A stretch of 64,000 nucleotides of DNA from Candidatus Opimibacter skivensis (GCA_016721905.1 JADKHH010000003.1:62001-126000); one strand, 5' to 3'; positions 8,202-16,474 are shown, numbered from the stretch's first letter. A program made the numbers and translations. The notes: generated from the sequence alone by a model not told the origin.

Positions 8202-8510
8202 ATGAATCAGAAAATCAGGATTAAACTCCGTTCTTATGACCACAACCTGGTCGATAAGTCAACGGAAAAAATCGTTAAAACTGTCCGCAATAGTGGGGCC
8301 GTAGTTACGGGCCCGATTCCGCTGCCCACCGAGAAAGAAATATTTACCGTCTTGCGTTCACCGCACGTAAATAAGAAATCTCGAGAGCAGTTCCAGTTGC
8401 GTACGCACAAACGTTTGATCGAGATTTACACTCCTACTCCTAAGACGGTAGACGCCCTCTCAAAACTCGAATTGCCGAGTGGAGTAGATATCCAGGTCAA
8501 GCTTACATAG
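8202..8510 (+). CDS. rpsJ: 30S ribosomal protein uS10
   Basis: 102 residues. A 30S head protein that is also the NusE partner of NusB in antitermination. QKIRIKLRSYDHNLVDKS, GPIPLPTE and SPHVNKKSREQF are conserved. It opens the S10 gene set. The start at 8202 is the only ATG that gives the conserved N-terminus. It is followed by an unusually long 107-base gap with two hairpins before rplC. Confidence 0.98.
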   Translation: MNQKIRIKLRSYDHNLVDKSTEKIVKTVRNSGAVVTGPIPLPTEKEIFTVLRSPHVNKKSREQFQLRTHKRLIEIYTPTPKTVDALSKLELPSGVDIQVKLT

Positions 8511-8515
8511 TACTT

Positions 8516-8538
8516 GTTTGCAGTCAGTAACTGCAAAC
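8516..8538 (+). promoter_or_regulatory. Hairpin 1 in the rpsJ-rplC gap
   Basis: Perfect 9-bp inverted repeat GTTTGCAGT / ACTGCAAAC around a five-base loop CAGTA, six bases after the rpsJ stop. There is no T-run after it, so a simple terminator is unlikely. A site for r-protein feedback, mRNA processing or stabilisation is possible. Confidence 0.55.
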
Positions 8539-8557
8539 CGAAATGACTAATAATGGA

Positions 8558-8586
8558 TTTTTATCCTGCCACTGGCGGGATAGAAA
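8558..8586 (+). promoter_or_regulatory. Hairpin 2 in the rpsJ-rplC gap
   Basis: Inverted repeat with a 13-bp stem: the TTTTTATCCTGCC arm (8558-8570) pairs with GGCGGGATAGAAA (8574-8586) through two T-G pairs, with loop ACT. It ends about 30 bases before the rplC GTG. Being A-rich rather than T-rich downstream, it does not look like an intrinsic terminator of the + strand. Confidence 0.55.
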
Positions 8587-8617
8587 AATAATTATCAATT
8601 AATCAAATCATCTTACG

Positions 8618-9238
8618 GTGAAAGGAATAATAGGCAAAAAGGTCGGCATGACCAGCATATTTGACCAGAATGGCCGGTCTATTGCATGCACAGTAGTCCA
8701 CGCACAGCCCAATGTGGTGACGCAGGTCAAGACCATGGATTCTGACGGTTATGAAGCACTTCAGCTCGCTTACGGTGACGCCAAAGTGAAGAATACCCCA
8801 CAGTCCATGCAAGGTCACTTTGAAAAAGCCAACACAGCCCCAAAAAGGAAACTTGTTGAGTTCAGAAATTGTGAACTGAGCAAGAACCTCGGTGATCTCG
8901 TATCCCTCGACGAAATTTTTGTCGAAGGCGAAAAGGTTTCTGCGATCGGTACCAGCAAGGGAAAAGGTTTCCAGGGTGTTGTCAAAAGGCACCACTTCGC
9001 AGGTATCATGCAGTCCACACACGGTCAGCATAACCGGATGAGAGCCCCGGGTTCTATCGGCGCGTCTTCTTATCCTTCTAAAGTTGTGAAAGGACTCAGG
9101 ATGGCTGGTCGCACGGGTGGCGAGCGCGTGAAAATGAAGAATCTCAAGGTTGCCAAATTGCTTCCTGATCAGAATCTGATCCTCATCAAAGGCAATATCC
9201 CGGGACATAACGGATCATTTATCATCATCGAAAAGTAA
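8618..9238 (+). CDS. rplC: 50S ribosomal protein uL3
   Basis: 206 residues, GTG start. MKGIIGKKVGMTSIFDQNG is the standard N-terminus, so the GTG is the right start. uL3 binds early in 23S assembly and its extended loop reaches the peptidyl transferase centre; GKGFQGVVKRHHFAG and HGQHNRMRAPGSIGASS form that loop, including the Gln that PrmB methylates in many bacteria. Seven bases separate it from rplD. Confidence 0.98.
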   Translation: MKGIIGKKVGMTSIFDQNGRSIACTVVHAQPNVVTQVKTMDSDGYEALQLAYGDAKVKNTPQSMQGHFEKANTAPKRKLVEFRNCELSKNLGDLVSLDEIFVEGEKVSAIGTSKGKGFQGVVKRHHFAGIMQSTHGQHNRMRAPGSIGASSYPSKVVKGLRMAGRTGGERVKMKNLKVAKLLPDQNLILIKGNIPGHNGSFIIIEK

Positions 9239-9245
9239 CGGACCT

Positions 9246-9872
9246 ATGAAGCTCGATATATTAAATTCAAAAGGCGAAAAGACAGGTCGGAGCATTGAAC
9301 TGGCTGAAGAGGTATTTGGGATTAAACCAAATGACCACGTTGTATACCTTGCTGTCAAAGCATATCTCGCTAACCAGCGTCAGGGTACACACAAGACCAA
9401 AGAGCGCAGGGAAGTATGGCGTACAACCAAAAAGTTCAAGAAACAAAAAGGAACAGGTGGTGCACGTGCAGGTTCTCTCAAGAACCCAATGTTCAAAGGC
9501 GGTGGTCGCGCTTTCGGTCCAAGGCCACACGATTATGACCTCAAGGTCAATAAGAAAGTCAAATTGCTGGCCCGTCGGTCCGCATTGTCTTCAAAAGCAA
9601 TGGGAGGTAACCTCATCATTGTAGAAGAAATCAAGATGGATCAACCACGTACCAAGGATTTTGTAGCGGTACTGAAGAACCTGCAGATTGACAATAACAA
9701 GGCACTCTTTGTGACCAGTGAAGCTAATACAAACCTGTACCTGTCCGGAAGAAACCTGCAGAACACAAGGTTGGTAAGAGCACAGGATCTCAATACATAT
9801 GATATCCTCCGTTCACAGAAGCTCGTATTGTCTGAGCAGTCTGTAGACCTGATTACAAAATCATTGAAGTAA
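9246..9872 (+). CDS. rplD: 50S ribosomal protein uL4
   Basis: 208 residues. uL4 lines the exit tunnel with its long basic loop, visible as KQKGTGGARAGSLKNPMFKG and GGRAFGPRPHDY. This loop is where some macrolide resistance changes arise; it looks intact. In E. coli uL4 also represses the S10 operon; whether the hairpins after rpsJ serve uL4 here is open. Confidence 0.97.
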   Translation: MKLDILNSKGEKTGRSIELAEEVFGIKPNDHVVYLAVKAYLANQRQGTHKTKERREVWRTTKKFKKQKGTGGARAGSLKNPMFKGGGRAFGPRPHDYDLKVNKKVKLLARRSALSSKAMGGNLIIVEEIKMDQPRTKDFVAVLKNLQIDNNKALFVTSEANTNLYLSGRNLQNTRLVRAQDLNTYDILRSQKLVLSEQSVDLITKSLK

Positions 9873-9903
9873 TAATATCGCTGTCAATTTAAAGCGTAGA
9901 AAA

Positions 9904-10203
9904 ATGAATAATAAAATAATACTTGTTAAACCCTTAATCACGGAGAAGGCTGATACCTTATCGGAGAAAAAAAGTCAATACAGTTTTATTGTTGACAAGG
10001 GTGCAAACAAAATAGAAATCGGTAAGGCCGTAGCGAAGCTATATACCGTCAATGTAGAAGCCGTAAATACCATGATCATTCCGGGTAAGCGTAAATCACG
10101 CAATACCAAGAAAGGAGTGCTCCATGGACGCAAATCTTCTTACAAGAAAGCGGTTGTCACCCTGGCAGCAGGAGAGACCATTGACTTTTTCGGAGATATT
10201 TAA
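9904..10203 (+). CDS. rplW: 50S ribosomal protein uL23
   Basis: 99 residues. uL23 sits at the tunnel exit and docks trigger factor and SRP. KPLITEKADTLSEKKSQYSFIVD and the loop IPGKRKSRNTKKG match the family. No extension or loss is seen. It lies 31 bases after rplD and 38 before rplB. Confidence 0.97.
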   Translation: MNNKIILVKPLITEKADTLSEKKSQYSFIVDKGANKIEIGKAVAKLYTVNVEAVNTMIIPGKRKSRNTKKGVLHGRKSSYKKAVVTLAAGETIDFFGDI

Positions 10204-10241
10204 CAGACCTTAATTATTCAGACGTATAGAATAGGTACATC

Positions 10242-11078
10242 ATGGCCGTAAGAAAATTTAAACCCATTAGTCCAGGAACACGCTTCAGAGTTGGTAACAG
10301 CTATGAAGAAGTGACGACTAACAAACCAGAGAAGTCTCTTCTTGAGCCAATCAAGAGAAGCGGTGGTCGGAATGCCGATGGTAAAATGACCATGCGCCAC
10401 ATGGGTGGTGGACACAAAAGGCGTTATCGCGTTATTGACTGGAAGCGGGATAAGGAGAATGTCATCGGTACAGTAGTATCGATTGAGTATGACCCTAACC
10501 GTACAGCTTTCATCGCGTTGATCGAATACGCTGATGGTGAGAAACGATACATCATCGCACCTCAAGGACTCAAAGTGGGTGCCAAAGTATTGGCCGGAAG
10601 CCAGGCTACACCGGATATCGGTCATGCCCTCTTCCTCAAAGATGTACCCCTGGGTTCTTCTATTCATAATGTGGAGCTCTATCCAGGACAAGGAGGCGCT
10701 ATCGTACGCAGTGCAGGTACATCAGCAACGATGATGGGCCGTGAAGAGAGATATGCAGTGATAAAATTGCCTTCCGGTGAAGTGAGGAGGGTGTTACTCA
10801 ACTGCAAAGCAACTATGGGTTCTGTATCTAATCCTGATCATGGTCTGACCGTGTTCGGAAAAGCAGGATCTAAGAGATGGACAGGCCGCAGACCTAGAGT
10901 CAGAGGGGTCGCCATGAACCCAGTCGATCACCCAATGGGTGGAGGTGAAGGTAAAGCTTCAGGTGGTCACCCGACTTCGAGGACAGGTATTATGGCAAAA
11001 GGCCAGAAAACGCGTAACCCGCGTGCCAACTCTTCCAAGTTGATCATCTCTCGTCGGAAATCTAAAAACAAGTCATAA
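10242..11078 (+). CDS. rplB: 50S ribosomal protein uL2
   Basis: 278 residues. uL2 is needed for subunit association and peptidyl transfer. GGGHKRRYRVIDWKRDK, ALIEYADGEKRYIIAPQGL, and the near-catalytic segment VRGVAMNPVDHPMGGGEG are conserved, including the His in VDHPMGGG. Length is standard, and the C-terminal LIISRRKSKNKS is typical for the phylum. Confidence 0.98.
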   Translation: MAVRKFKPISPGTRFRVGNSYEEVTTNKPEKSLLEPIKRSGGRNADGKMTMRHMGGGHKRRYRVIDWKRDKENVIGTVVSIEYDPNRTAFIALIEYADGEKRYIIAPQGLKVGAKVLAGSQATPDIGHALFLKDVPLGSSIHNVELYPGQGGAIVRSAGTSATMMGREERYAVIKLPSGEVRRVLLNCKATMGSVSNPDHGLTVFGKAGSKRWTGRRPRVRGVAMNPVDHPMGGGEGKASGGHPTSRTGIMAKGQKTRNPRANSSKLIISRRKSKNKS

Positions 11079-11094
11079 GTAGTACTAACTCATC

Positions 11095-11361
11095 ATGGCA
11101 AGATCAATAAAAAAAGGACCTTACGTATTCAATAAGCTGATGGCCAAAATCGAAAAAGCCAACTCAGCCAGCCGTAAATCTGTCATTAAGACATGGTCGC
11201 GTGCATCCATGATCATCCCTGATATGGTTGGTCATACGATTGCTGTACATAATGGAAAAACATTTATCCCTGTTTTTGTAACGGAAAACATGGTAGGACA
11301 CAAACTTGGGGAGTTTGCCCCAACTAGGACCTTCCGTGGCCATGCCGGAAACAGGAAGTAA
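11095..11361 (+). CDS. rpsS: 30S ribosomal protein uS19
   Basis: 88 residues. A 30S head protein contacting uS13 and the A-site tRNA. MARSIKKGPYVFNKLMAKIE, WSRASMIIPDMVGHTIAVHN and LGEFAPTRTFRGHAG are diagnostic. Sixteen bases after rplB. Confidence 0.98.
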   Translation: MARSIKKGPYVFNKLMAKIEKANSASRKSVIKTWSRASMIIPDMVGHTIAVHNGKTFIPVFVTENMVGHKLGEFAPTRTFRGHAGNRK

Positions 11362-11396
11362 TAACATTCGAAGACGTATTAAAATAGATATCATAC

Positions 11397-11783
11397 ATGG
11401 AAGCTGTTGCTAAACTCAGAAACTGCCCGCTGTCTGCCCGGAAGATGAGACTGGTCGCTGACCTGGTGAGGGGTAAGAAGGTAGAGGATGCAGTCAATAT
11501 CCTGAAGTTCACAAACAAGGAAGCTGCAGGATGGCTCGAGAAGCTCGTGCTGTCCGCGGTCACCAACTGGGAGAATAAAACCAATGGTGCTCAGGACGTA
11601 GATCAACACGATCTGTTTATCAAAACGCTCATGGTGGATGATGCGGGACACATCAAGCGTATTCGCCCTGCTCCGCAAGGCCGTGCGCACCGGATCCGCA
11701 AACACAGTAACCACGTCACAGTGATCATTGAAAACAGGATACCCTTCGACGGTGAGAAAACCACCGGTGACGAAGAAGAATAA
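11397..11783 (+). CDS. rplV: 50S ribosomal protein uL22
   Basis: 128 residues. uL22 extends a beta-hairpin into the exit tunnel; RIRPAPQGRAHRIRKHSNHV is that hairpin and shows no insertion or deletion of the kind that gives macrolide resistance. The C-terminus carries a short acidic tail (GDEEE). It is 50 bases before rpsC. Confidence 0.97.
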   Translation: MEAVAKLRNCPLSARKMRLVADLVRGKKVEDAVNILKFTNKEAAGWLEKLVLSAVTNWENKTNGAQDVDQHDLFIKTLMVDDAGHIKRIRPAPQGRAHRIRKHSNHVTVIIENRIPFDGEKTTGDEEE

Positions 11784-11833
11784 TTAAGGACGAATACAGC
11801 ATCATCAATAGAATAATATAATTTAAGATTCTA

Positions 11834-12754
11834 ATGGGTCAAAAAACAAATCCGATTGGCAATAGACTGGGAATCATCCGCGGATGGGAGTCTAATTGGT
11901 ATGGAGGACATGACTACGCCGAGAAGGTGATTCAGGATGAGAAAATCCGGATATATCTACAGGCGAGGATTGAAAAAGGCGGTATTGCGCACATGGTGAT
12001 CGAGCGTACACTCAAGCGCGTGACGGTGACAATCCAGACATCCCGCCCCGGTATCATTATCGGTAAAGGAGGCCAGGAAGTAGACCGCATCCGTGAAGAG
12101 CTCAAGAAGCTCACCAAGATGGAAGTGCAGATCAACATCATGGAGATCCGCAAACCTGAATTGGATGCCAATATCGTAGCTGAGTCTATTGCTAAGCAGA
12201 TTGAGGCGAGGATCAACTATCGCCGCGCGATCAAGATGGCAATCCAGTCAACGATGCGCTCCGGAGCAGAAGGAATCAAAGTCAGGATCAGCGGCCGCTT
12301 GAATGGAGCGGAAATGGCCAGGTCTGAAGAATATAAAGACGGAAGAACCCCACTGCACACATTCCGTGCGGATATCGATTACTCTTTACGTGAAGCTCAG
12401 ACAGTTTTCGGAAAGATCGGTATCAAATGCTGGATCTGTAAAGGTGAAGTATATGGCAAGCGTGAGTTGACCTTGAATGCAGGCGCTGACCAGGCTACCA
12501 AGACCCGTGGAGGAAGAAATGAGCGTGGAGGTTTTGACCGCCAGGGAGGTTCTGATTTCAGAGAAAGAGGAGCCGGCCGTGACAGAAATGAACGCCCGGA
12601 AAGAGGTGGCAGAGGTGCAGGCGGAGGCGCTAATCGCGGTGGCGGTGGTGCTGGCCGTGGAGGAGGCGCAGGTAGCCGACCAGGTGGTGGACCAAATCGC
12701 CCGGGTGGCGGTGGAGGTAGCCGACCAGGAGGTGGCGCACCAAGGAAGAAATAG
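11834..12754 (+). CDS. rpsC: 30S ribosomal protein uS3 with long Gly/Arg-rich tail
   Basis: 306 residues, against about 210-235 in most bacteria. The core (1 to about 214) is standard: MGQKTNPIGNRLGIIRGWES, the KH domain loop SRPGIIIGKGGQEVDRIREE, and the C-terminal domain RISGRLNGAEMARSEEYKDG. uS3 lines the mRNA entry tunnel and helps unwind mRNA. Residues 215-306 are a low-complexity tail of RGG, GGG and RPGG repeats, ending in basic APRKK. Such tails occur in other Bacteroidota uS3 proteins; RGG repeats commonly bind RNA, so a contact with incoming mRNA is plausible but unproven. The tail is followed by a 91-base gap to rplP. Confidence 0.97.
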   Translation: MGQKTNPIGNRLGIIRGWESNWYGGHDYAEKVIQDEKIRIYLQARIEKGGIAHMVIERTLKRVTVTIQTSRPGIIIGKGGQEVDRIREELKKLTKMEVQINIMEIRKPELDANIVAESIAKQIEARINYRRAIKMAIQSTMRSGAEGIKVRISGRLNGAEMARSEEYKDGRTPLHTFRADIDYSLREAQTVFGKIGIKCWICKGEVYGKRELTLNAGADQATKTRGGRNERGGFDRQGGSDFRERGAGRDRNERPERGGRGAGGGANRGGGGAGRGGGAGSRPGGGPNRPGGGGGSRPGGGAPRKK

Positions 12755-12790
12755 TATTGAATAACAACAGAGAGAAGTTGGTAAAAAGCG

Positions 12791-12798
12791 TACCTTTG
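12791..12798 (+). promoter_or_regulatory. Possible internal -7 box in the rpsC-rplP gap
   Basis: TACCTTTG fits TAnnTTTG exactly and lies 48 bases before rplP. It sits in the loop of a 7-bp inverted repeat (AAGTTGG at 12775-12781, CCAACTT at 12800-12806). There is no -33 TTTG at a standard distance. It may give extra transcription of the downstream spc-type genes, but it may equally be chance. Confidence 0.35.
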
Positions 12799-12845
12799 CC
12801 CAACTTTTCTGAAAAGTGACCAAATCAGGGTAATCATAAAGTATC

Positions 12846-13268
12846 ATGTTACAGCCAAAACGTACTAAATACAGGAAGCAGCAAAAGGGTAGGAACCGGG
12901 GCATCGCCTGGAAGGGAAGTGATATTTCCTTCGGTAGCTACGGACTCAAATCCCTTGAACTTGGCAGGCTTACAAGCCGTCAGATTGAATCTGCCCGTAT
13001 CGCCATGACTCGCCACATGAAGAGGGAAGGTGTGGTCTGGATCCGGATATTCCCGGACAAACCAGTGACCAAGAAACCTCAGGAAGTGCGGATGGGTAAA
13101 GGAAAGGGAGCTCATGACCATTGGGTAGCTTTAGTACAGCCCGGTCGTATCATGTTTGAACTTGATGGTGTTTCTCCGGCAGTAGCCAGGGAAGCCCTCG
13201 CATTGGCGGCACAGAAATTACCAGTTAAAACCGTTACGGTCGTAAGACACGATTTTATAGAATCATAA
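12846..13268 (+). CDS. rplP: 50S ribosomal protein uL16
   Basis: 140 residues. uL16 completes the A-site region of the 50S subunit late in assembly. MLQPKRTKYRKQQKGRNRG, WIRIFPDKPVTKKPQEVRMG and GKGAHDHWVALVQPGRIMFE are conserved. The Arg in the RMGKGKG loop is the residue hydroxylated by YcfD-type enzymes in some bacteria. Confidence 0.98.
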   Translation: MLQPKRTKYRKQQKGRNRGIAWKGSDISFGSYGLKSLELGRLTSRQIESARIAMTRHMKREGVVWIRIFPDKPVTKKPQEVRMGKGKGAHDHWVALVQPGRIMFELDGVSPAVAREALALAAQKLPVKTVTVVRHDFIES

Positions 13269-13280
13269 GCAGCAGCAACA

Positions 13281-13541
13281 ATGGCAACAAAAAAGTTTAT
13301 CGAATTAGGCGAGATGTCAGATGCTGACCTGAAAGCTGAATTGACACAAATCAATGTCCAGTTTCAGAAATTACGGTTTGACCATACCATCAAGGGATTG
13401 GACAATCCGCTTACCCTTCGCAATACCAAAAGAGACATCGCCAGGCTCCAGACGGAAATCCGTCGCAGAGAAGTAGCCGCTTTGTCTCCAGTACAGATCG
13501 CCAAAAGATCAAAAATCAGATTACGCCGTAAAAATGCTTAA
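13281..13541 (+). CDS. rpmC: 50S ribosomal protein uL29
   Basis: 86 residues, somewhat longer than the 63-70 usual in other phyla. Two-helix protein near the tunnel exit beside uL23. ELGEMSDADLKAELTQ, LRFDHTIKGLDNPLTLRNTK and RDIARLQTEIRRRE follow the family. The extra length is a basic C-terminal piece (VQIAKRSKIRLRRKNA). Confidence 0.95.
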   Translation: MATKKFIELGEMSDADLKAELTQINVQFQKLRFDHTIKGLDNPLTLRNTKRDIARLQTEIRRREVAALSPVQIAKRSKIRLRRKNA

Positions 13542-13548
13542 CGAAGTC

Positions 13549-13812
13549 ATGAATACTAACGAAACATCATTAAAGAAACAAAGGGTAGGTCTCGTGACCA
13601 GCAATAAAAACGACAAGACCATCACGGTCGTAGTCGAGCGTAAACTCAGACACCCCATTTACAGCAAATTCGTTAAGCGGAATACCAAGTTCAGAGCGCA
13701 TGACGAAAACAATGCCTGCGGGATCGGTGATCTCGTACGGATTGTTGAATCACGCCCCCTGAGCGCACAGAAAAGATGGCGCCTGGTGGAAATAATCGAA
13801 AAAGCGAAGTAA
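13549..13812 (+). CDS. rpsQ: 30S ribosomal protein uS17
   Basis: 87 residues from the ATG at 13549. An in-frame ATG at 13534 would add MLNEV and overlap rpmC by eight bases; the later start is preferred because the conserved part begins at KKQRVGLVTSNKNDKTITVV. uS17 is a primary 16S binder. HPIYSKFVKRNTKFRAHDE and CGIGDLVRIVESRPLSAQKRW are diagnostic. Confidence 0.95.
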   Translation: MNTNETSLKKQRVGLVTSNKNDKTITVVVERKLRHPIYSKFVKRNTKFRAHDENNACGIGDLVRIVESRPLSAQKRWRLVEIIEKAK

Positions 13813-13848
13813 TCATTTAAGGGCGTACCTAAAAGAGACAGATAAAAC

Positions 13849-14214
13849 ATGATACAGCAGGAATCAAGACTCAACGTAGCCGATAACAGTGGCGCCAAAC
13901 AGGTGCTTTGTATCCGCGTATTAGGCGGCTCAGGCAGAAGATATGCTTCAGTTGGAGATAAAATAGTTGTTTCCGTTAAAGATGCAGCACCCGGTGGCCT
14001 TAAGAAAGGGCTGGTTTCCAAAGCTGTTGTCGTAAGGACCAAGAAAGAAATCCGCCGCAAGGACGGTTCATATATCCGCTTTGATGACAATGCCGTGGTA
14101 TTGTTGAACGCAGCGGATGAGCCAAGGGGAACCCGCATATTCGGCCCTGTAGCCCGTGAGCTCAGGGAGCGTGATTACATGCGTATCGTATCCCTCGCAC
14201 CAGAAGTAATTTGA
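13849..14214 (+). CDS. rplN: 50S ribosomal protein uL14
   Basis: 121 residues. uL14 forms an intersubunit bridge and is the docking site of the silencing factor RsfS. MIQQESRLNVADNSGAKQVL, LGGSGRRYASVGDKIVVSVK and the C-terminal ARELRERDYMRIVSLAPEVI are as expected. 28 bases before rplX. Confidence 0.98.
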   Translation: MIQQESRLNVADNSGAKQVLCIRVLGGSGRRYASVGDKIVVSVKDAAPGGLKKGLVSKAVVVRTKKEIRRKDGSYIRFDDNAVVLLNAADEPRGTRIFGPVARELRERDYMRIVSLAPEVI

Positions 14215-14242
14215 TTGACCAAGAATAGCAATAGCTAAAGCA

Positions 14243-14590
14243 ATGAGTACAAAAAAAGCAACCAGTGACAAAAAAATGCCAAAACCTTTTCTTCGGAAAG
14301 GGGATAAGGTGATTGTCATTTCAGGATCAGATAAAGGAAAAAAGGGCAATGTGGTTGAGGTGATCCTCGACAAACAAAGGGTCATCGTGGAAGACGTGAA
14401 TATCGTCAAGAAGCACAGAAAACCAACCCAGAACACACCAGGTGGAATTGTTGAAATTCCAGCCCCTATCCATGTATCCAATGTAATGTTGGTGGATCCT
14501 AAATCAGGCGAACCTACACGCATCGGCCGTAAAGTGGTGGATGGTAAAAACGTTCGCTTTTCAAAAAAATCAGGAGAAATCATTAAGTGA
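14243..14590 (+). CDS. rplX: 50S ribosomal protein uL24
   Basis: 115 residues. Assembly-initiator protein with a KOW motif: LRKGDKVIVISGSDKGKKGN. NIVKKHRKPTQNTPGGIVE and GEPTRIGRKVVDGK are conserved. A basic N-terminal extension of about a dozen residues (MSTKKATSDKKMPK) precedes the KOW domain. Its TGA overlaps the rplE ATG by one base. Confidence 0.96.
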   Translation: MSTKKATSDKKMPKPFLRKGDKVIVISGSDKGKKGNVVEVILDKQRVIVEDVNIVKKHRKPTQNTPGGIVEIPAPIHVSNVMLVDPKSGEPTRIGRKVVDGKNVRFSKKSGEIIK

Positions 14591-15147
14591 TGAGCTATAC
14601 ACCGAGATTAGAGCAATATTATGATGCTGTTGTGGCCCCTAAACTCCTTGAGCAGTTTGGGTACTCCTCAAAGATGCAAATTCCAAGGCTTGTAAAAATC
14701 AGCATAAACCAGGGAATCGGGCAGGCTACACAAGATAAGAAGCTGGTAGATGTCTACCAGACTGAGTTGACCACCATCACCGGCCAGAAAGCAGTTCCAA
14801 CCATCGCCAAAACATCTATCTCCAACTTTAAGCTGAGAGAAGGAATGCCAATCGGTGTGCGGGTGACCCTTCGCCGTGACCGGATGTATGAATTCCTGGA
14901 TCGTTTGATCACCGTTACATTACCACGGGTTCGTGACTTCCAGGGTATCAACGATAAGAGCTTTGATGGCAGAGGTAACTTCTCAATGGGAGTAACTGAG
15001 CAAATCATATTTCCTGAAATTGACCTTGATAAAATCACCAAGATCAACGGAATGGACATCACCTTTGTGACGACAGCCAAGACTGACGCAGAAGCTTTCG
15101 CCCTGCTGAAGGAAATGGGTATGCCTTTTAAAAATCAGAAAGTTTAA
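14590..15147 (+). CDS. rplE: 50S ribosomal protein uL5
   Basis: 185 residues. uL5 carries 5S rRNA into the central protuberance. The ATG at 14590 overlaps the rplX stop as TGATG, a typical coupled start; a GTG three bases earlier is possible but less likely. NQGIGQATQDKKLVD, SNFKLREGMPIGVRVTLR and FPEIDLDKITKINGMDITFV are diagnostic. Confidence 0.97.
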   Translation: MSYTPRLEQYYDAVVAPKLLEQFGYSSKMQIPRLVKISINQGIGQATQDKKLVDVYQTELTTITGQKAVPTIAKTSISNFKLREGMPIGVRVTLRRDRMYEFLDRLITVTLPRVRDFQGINDKSFDGRGNFSMGVTEQIIFPEIDLDKITKINGMDITFVTTAKTDAEAFALLKEMGMPFKNQKV

Positions 15148-15159
15148 TTCAACACCGCT

Positions 15160-15429
15160 ATGGCAAGAGAATCATTAATAGCAAGAGAGGCCAAAAGAGT
15201 CAGACTGGTGGCCAAGTATGCCGATGTTCGCAAGACACTCAAGGCAGAAGGCAAATGGGATGAACTGGATAAATTACCACGTAATTCCTCAAAGAAACGC
15301 CTCCACAACAGGTGTAAACTGACAGGTCGTCCAAAAGGATACATGCGCAGGTTTGGATTGTGCAGAGTCAAGTTCAGAGACATGGCTCTTGAAGGAAAAT
15401 TGCCCGGTGTAACCAAGGCAAGTTGGTAA
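15160..15429 (+). CDS. rpsN: 30S ribosomal protein uS14, zinc-free type
   Basis: 89 residues, the longer C-minus form. RCKLTGRPKGYMRRFGLCRV replaces the CxxC-x(n)-CxxC zinc ribbon of the short form, so no zinc is bound. VKFRDMALEGKLPGVTKASW is the usual ending. Twelve bases after rplE. Confidence 0.97.
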   Translation: MARESLIAREAKRVRLVAKYADVRKTLKAEGKWDELDKLPRNSSKKRLHNRCKLTGRPKGYMRRFGLCRVKFRDMALEGKLPGVTKASW

Positions 15430-15473
15430 TCAGAATTAGCAGAACAGAATAACATATTCATATTTAAGTATTC

Positions 15474-15875
15474 ATGGCAATCACAGATCCAATAGCAGAT
15501 TATCTCACCCGCATCCGCAATGCCCAACAGGCAAGGCACAGGGTGGTGAGTATACCAAACTCTAAGCTGAAACGTAAGATCACAGAGATCCTCTATGAGC
15601 AAGGGTATATTCTGAAGTATACATTCCAGGGGGAAGGTAAAGAGGCTGTCATCACCATCGCGATCAAATACGATCCTGAAACCAAATTACCGGTGATCAG
15701 GGAACTGGGCAGAATGAGTAAGCCAGGTTTGCGGATGTTTGTATCACATGGAGAACTACCTCGTATCATCAATGGTCTTGGTGTGGCAATTATATCCACA
15801 TCTCATGGTCTGATGACCGACAAGGAAGCGCGTAAGCAAAACCTTGGTGGAGAGTGCCTTTGCTATATATACTAG
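15474..15875 (+). CDS. rpsH: 30S ribosomal protein uS8
   Basis: 133 residues. Central 16S-binding assembly protein and, in E. coli, the spc operon repressor. ITDPIADYLTRIRNAQQA, ISTSHGLMTDKEARKQNLGG and the ending GECLCYIY are diagnostic. In E. coli uS8 acts at the rplX-rplE junction; no matching hairpin was seen there. Confidence 0.97.
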   Translation: MAITDPIADYLTRIRNAQQARHRVVSIPNSKLKRKITEILYEQGYILKYTFQGEGKEAVITIAIKYDPETKLPVIRELGRMSKPGLRMFVSHGELPRIINGLGVAIISTSHGLMTDKEARKQNLGGECLCYIY

Positions 15876-15916
15876 TGAAAAGACAATTAAGTATTAATCA
15901 ATAAAATATAAAGATC

Positions 15917-16474
15917 GTGTCTCGAGTAGGTAATTTACCGGTCAGTATGCCAAAGGGAGTTGATATCAACTTCACCAAAGGCAACGTGGTCACAGTCAAA
16001 GGACCCAAAGGATCCCTCAGCGAACAAATCGATCCGGATATCACCATCAAGATGGTGGACGGAGAGATGACCTTCGCGCGTCCAACAGATCAGAACCGCC
16101 ACAAGGCTCTCCATGGACTGTCAAGGGCATTGGTCAACAATATGATCGTTGGGGTCACAGATGGGTTTACAAAAACACTTGAACTCGTGGGTGTGGGTTA
16201 TAGGGTAACCAATACAGGTAATCTCCTGGAGATCATCGTAGGTTATTCGCACCCGATTTACTTCTACGTACCGAATGAAATCAAGGTGGAAACCAAATCT
16301 GAAAAGGGTTCCAATCCAATGATTATCCTTTCTTCCACTGACAAGCAATTGCTTGGACAGGTTGCCGCCAAGATCAGGGCATACAGGAAGCCGGAACCAT
16401 ACAAAGGAAAGGGTATCAAGTACTCAGGTGAATTAATCAGAAGAAAAGCCGGTAAAACATCCGGTAAAAAATAA
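15917..16474 (+). CDS. rplF: 50S ribosomal protein uL6
   Basis: 185 residues with a GTG start; MSRVGNLPVSMPKGV is the conserved N-terminus, and no nearby ATG would preserve it. uL6 lies at the base of the stalk. VGVTDGFTKTLELVGVGYRV and KIRAYRKPEPYKGKGIKY are diagnostic, and the tail RRKAGKTSGKK is basic. Confidence 0.97.
   Translation: MSRVGNLPVSMPKGVDINFTKGNVVTVKGPKGSLSEQIDPDITIKMVDGEMTFARPTDQNRHKALHGLSRALVNNMIVGVTDGFTKTLELVGVGYRVTNTGNLLEIIVGYSHPIYFYVPNEIKVETKSEKGSNPMIILSSTDKQLLGQVAAKIRAYRKPEPYKGKGIKYSGELIRRKAGKTSGKK

Noticed and set aside
8558..8586. Intrinsic terminator between rpsJ and rplC
   Set aside because: The stem is strong, but A residues, not T, follow it on the + strand, and no operon break is expected here.
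12386..12904. Reverse-strand ORFs opposite the rpsC tail
   Set aside because: They are mirror images of the Gly/Arg repeats (Pro/Ala- or Ser/Thr-rich) and have no independent support.
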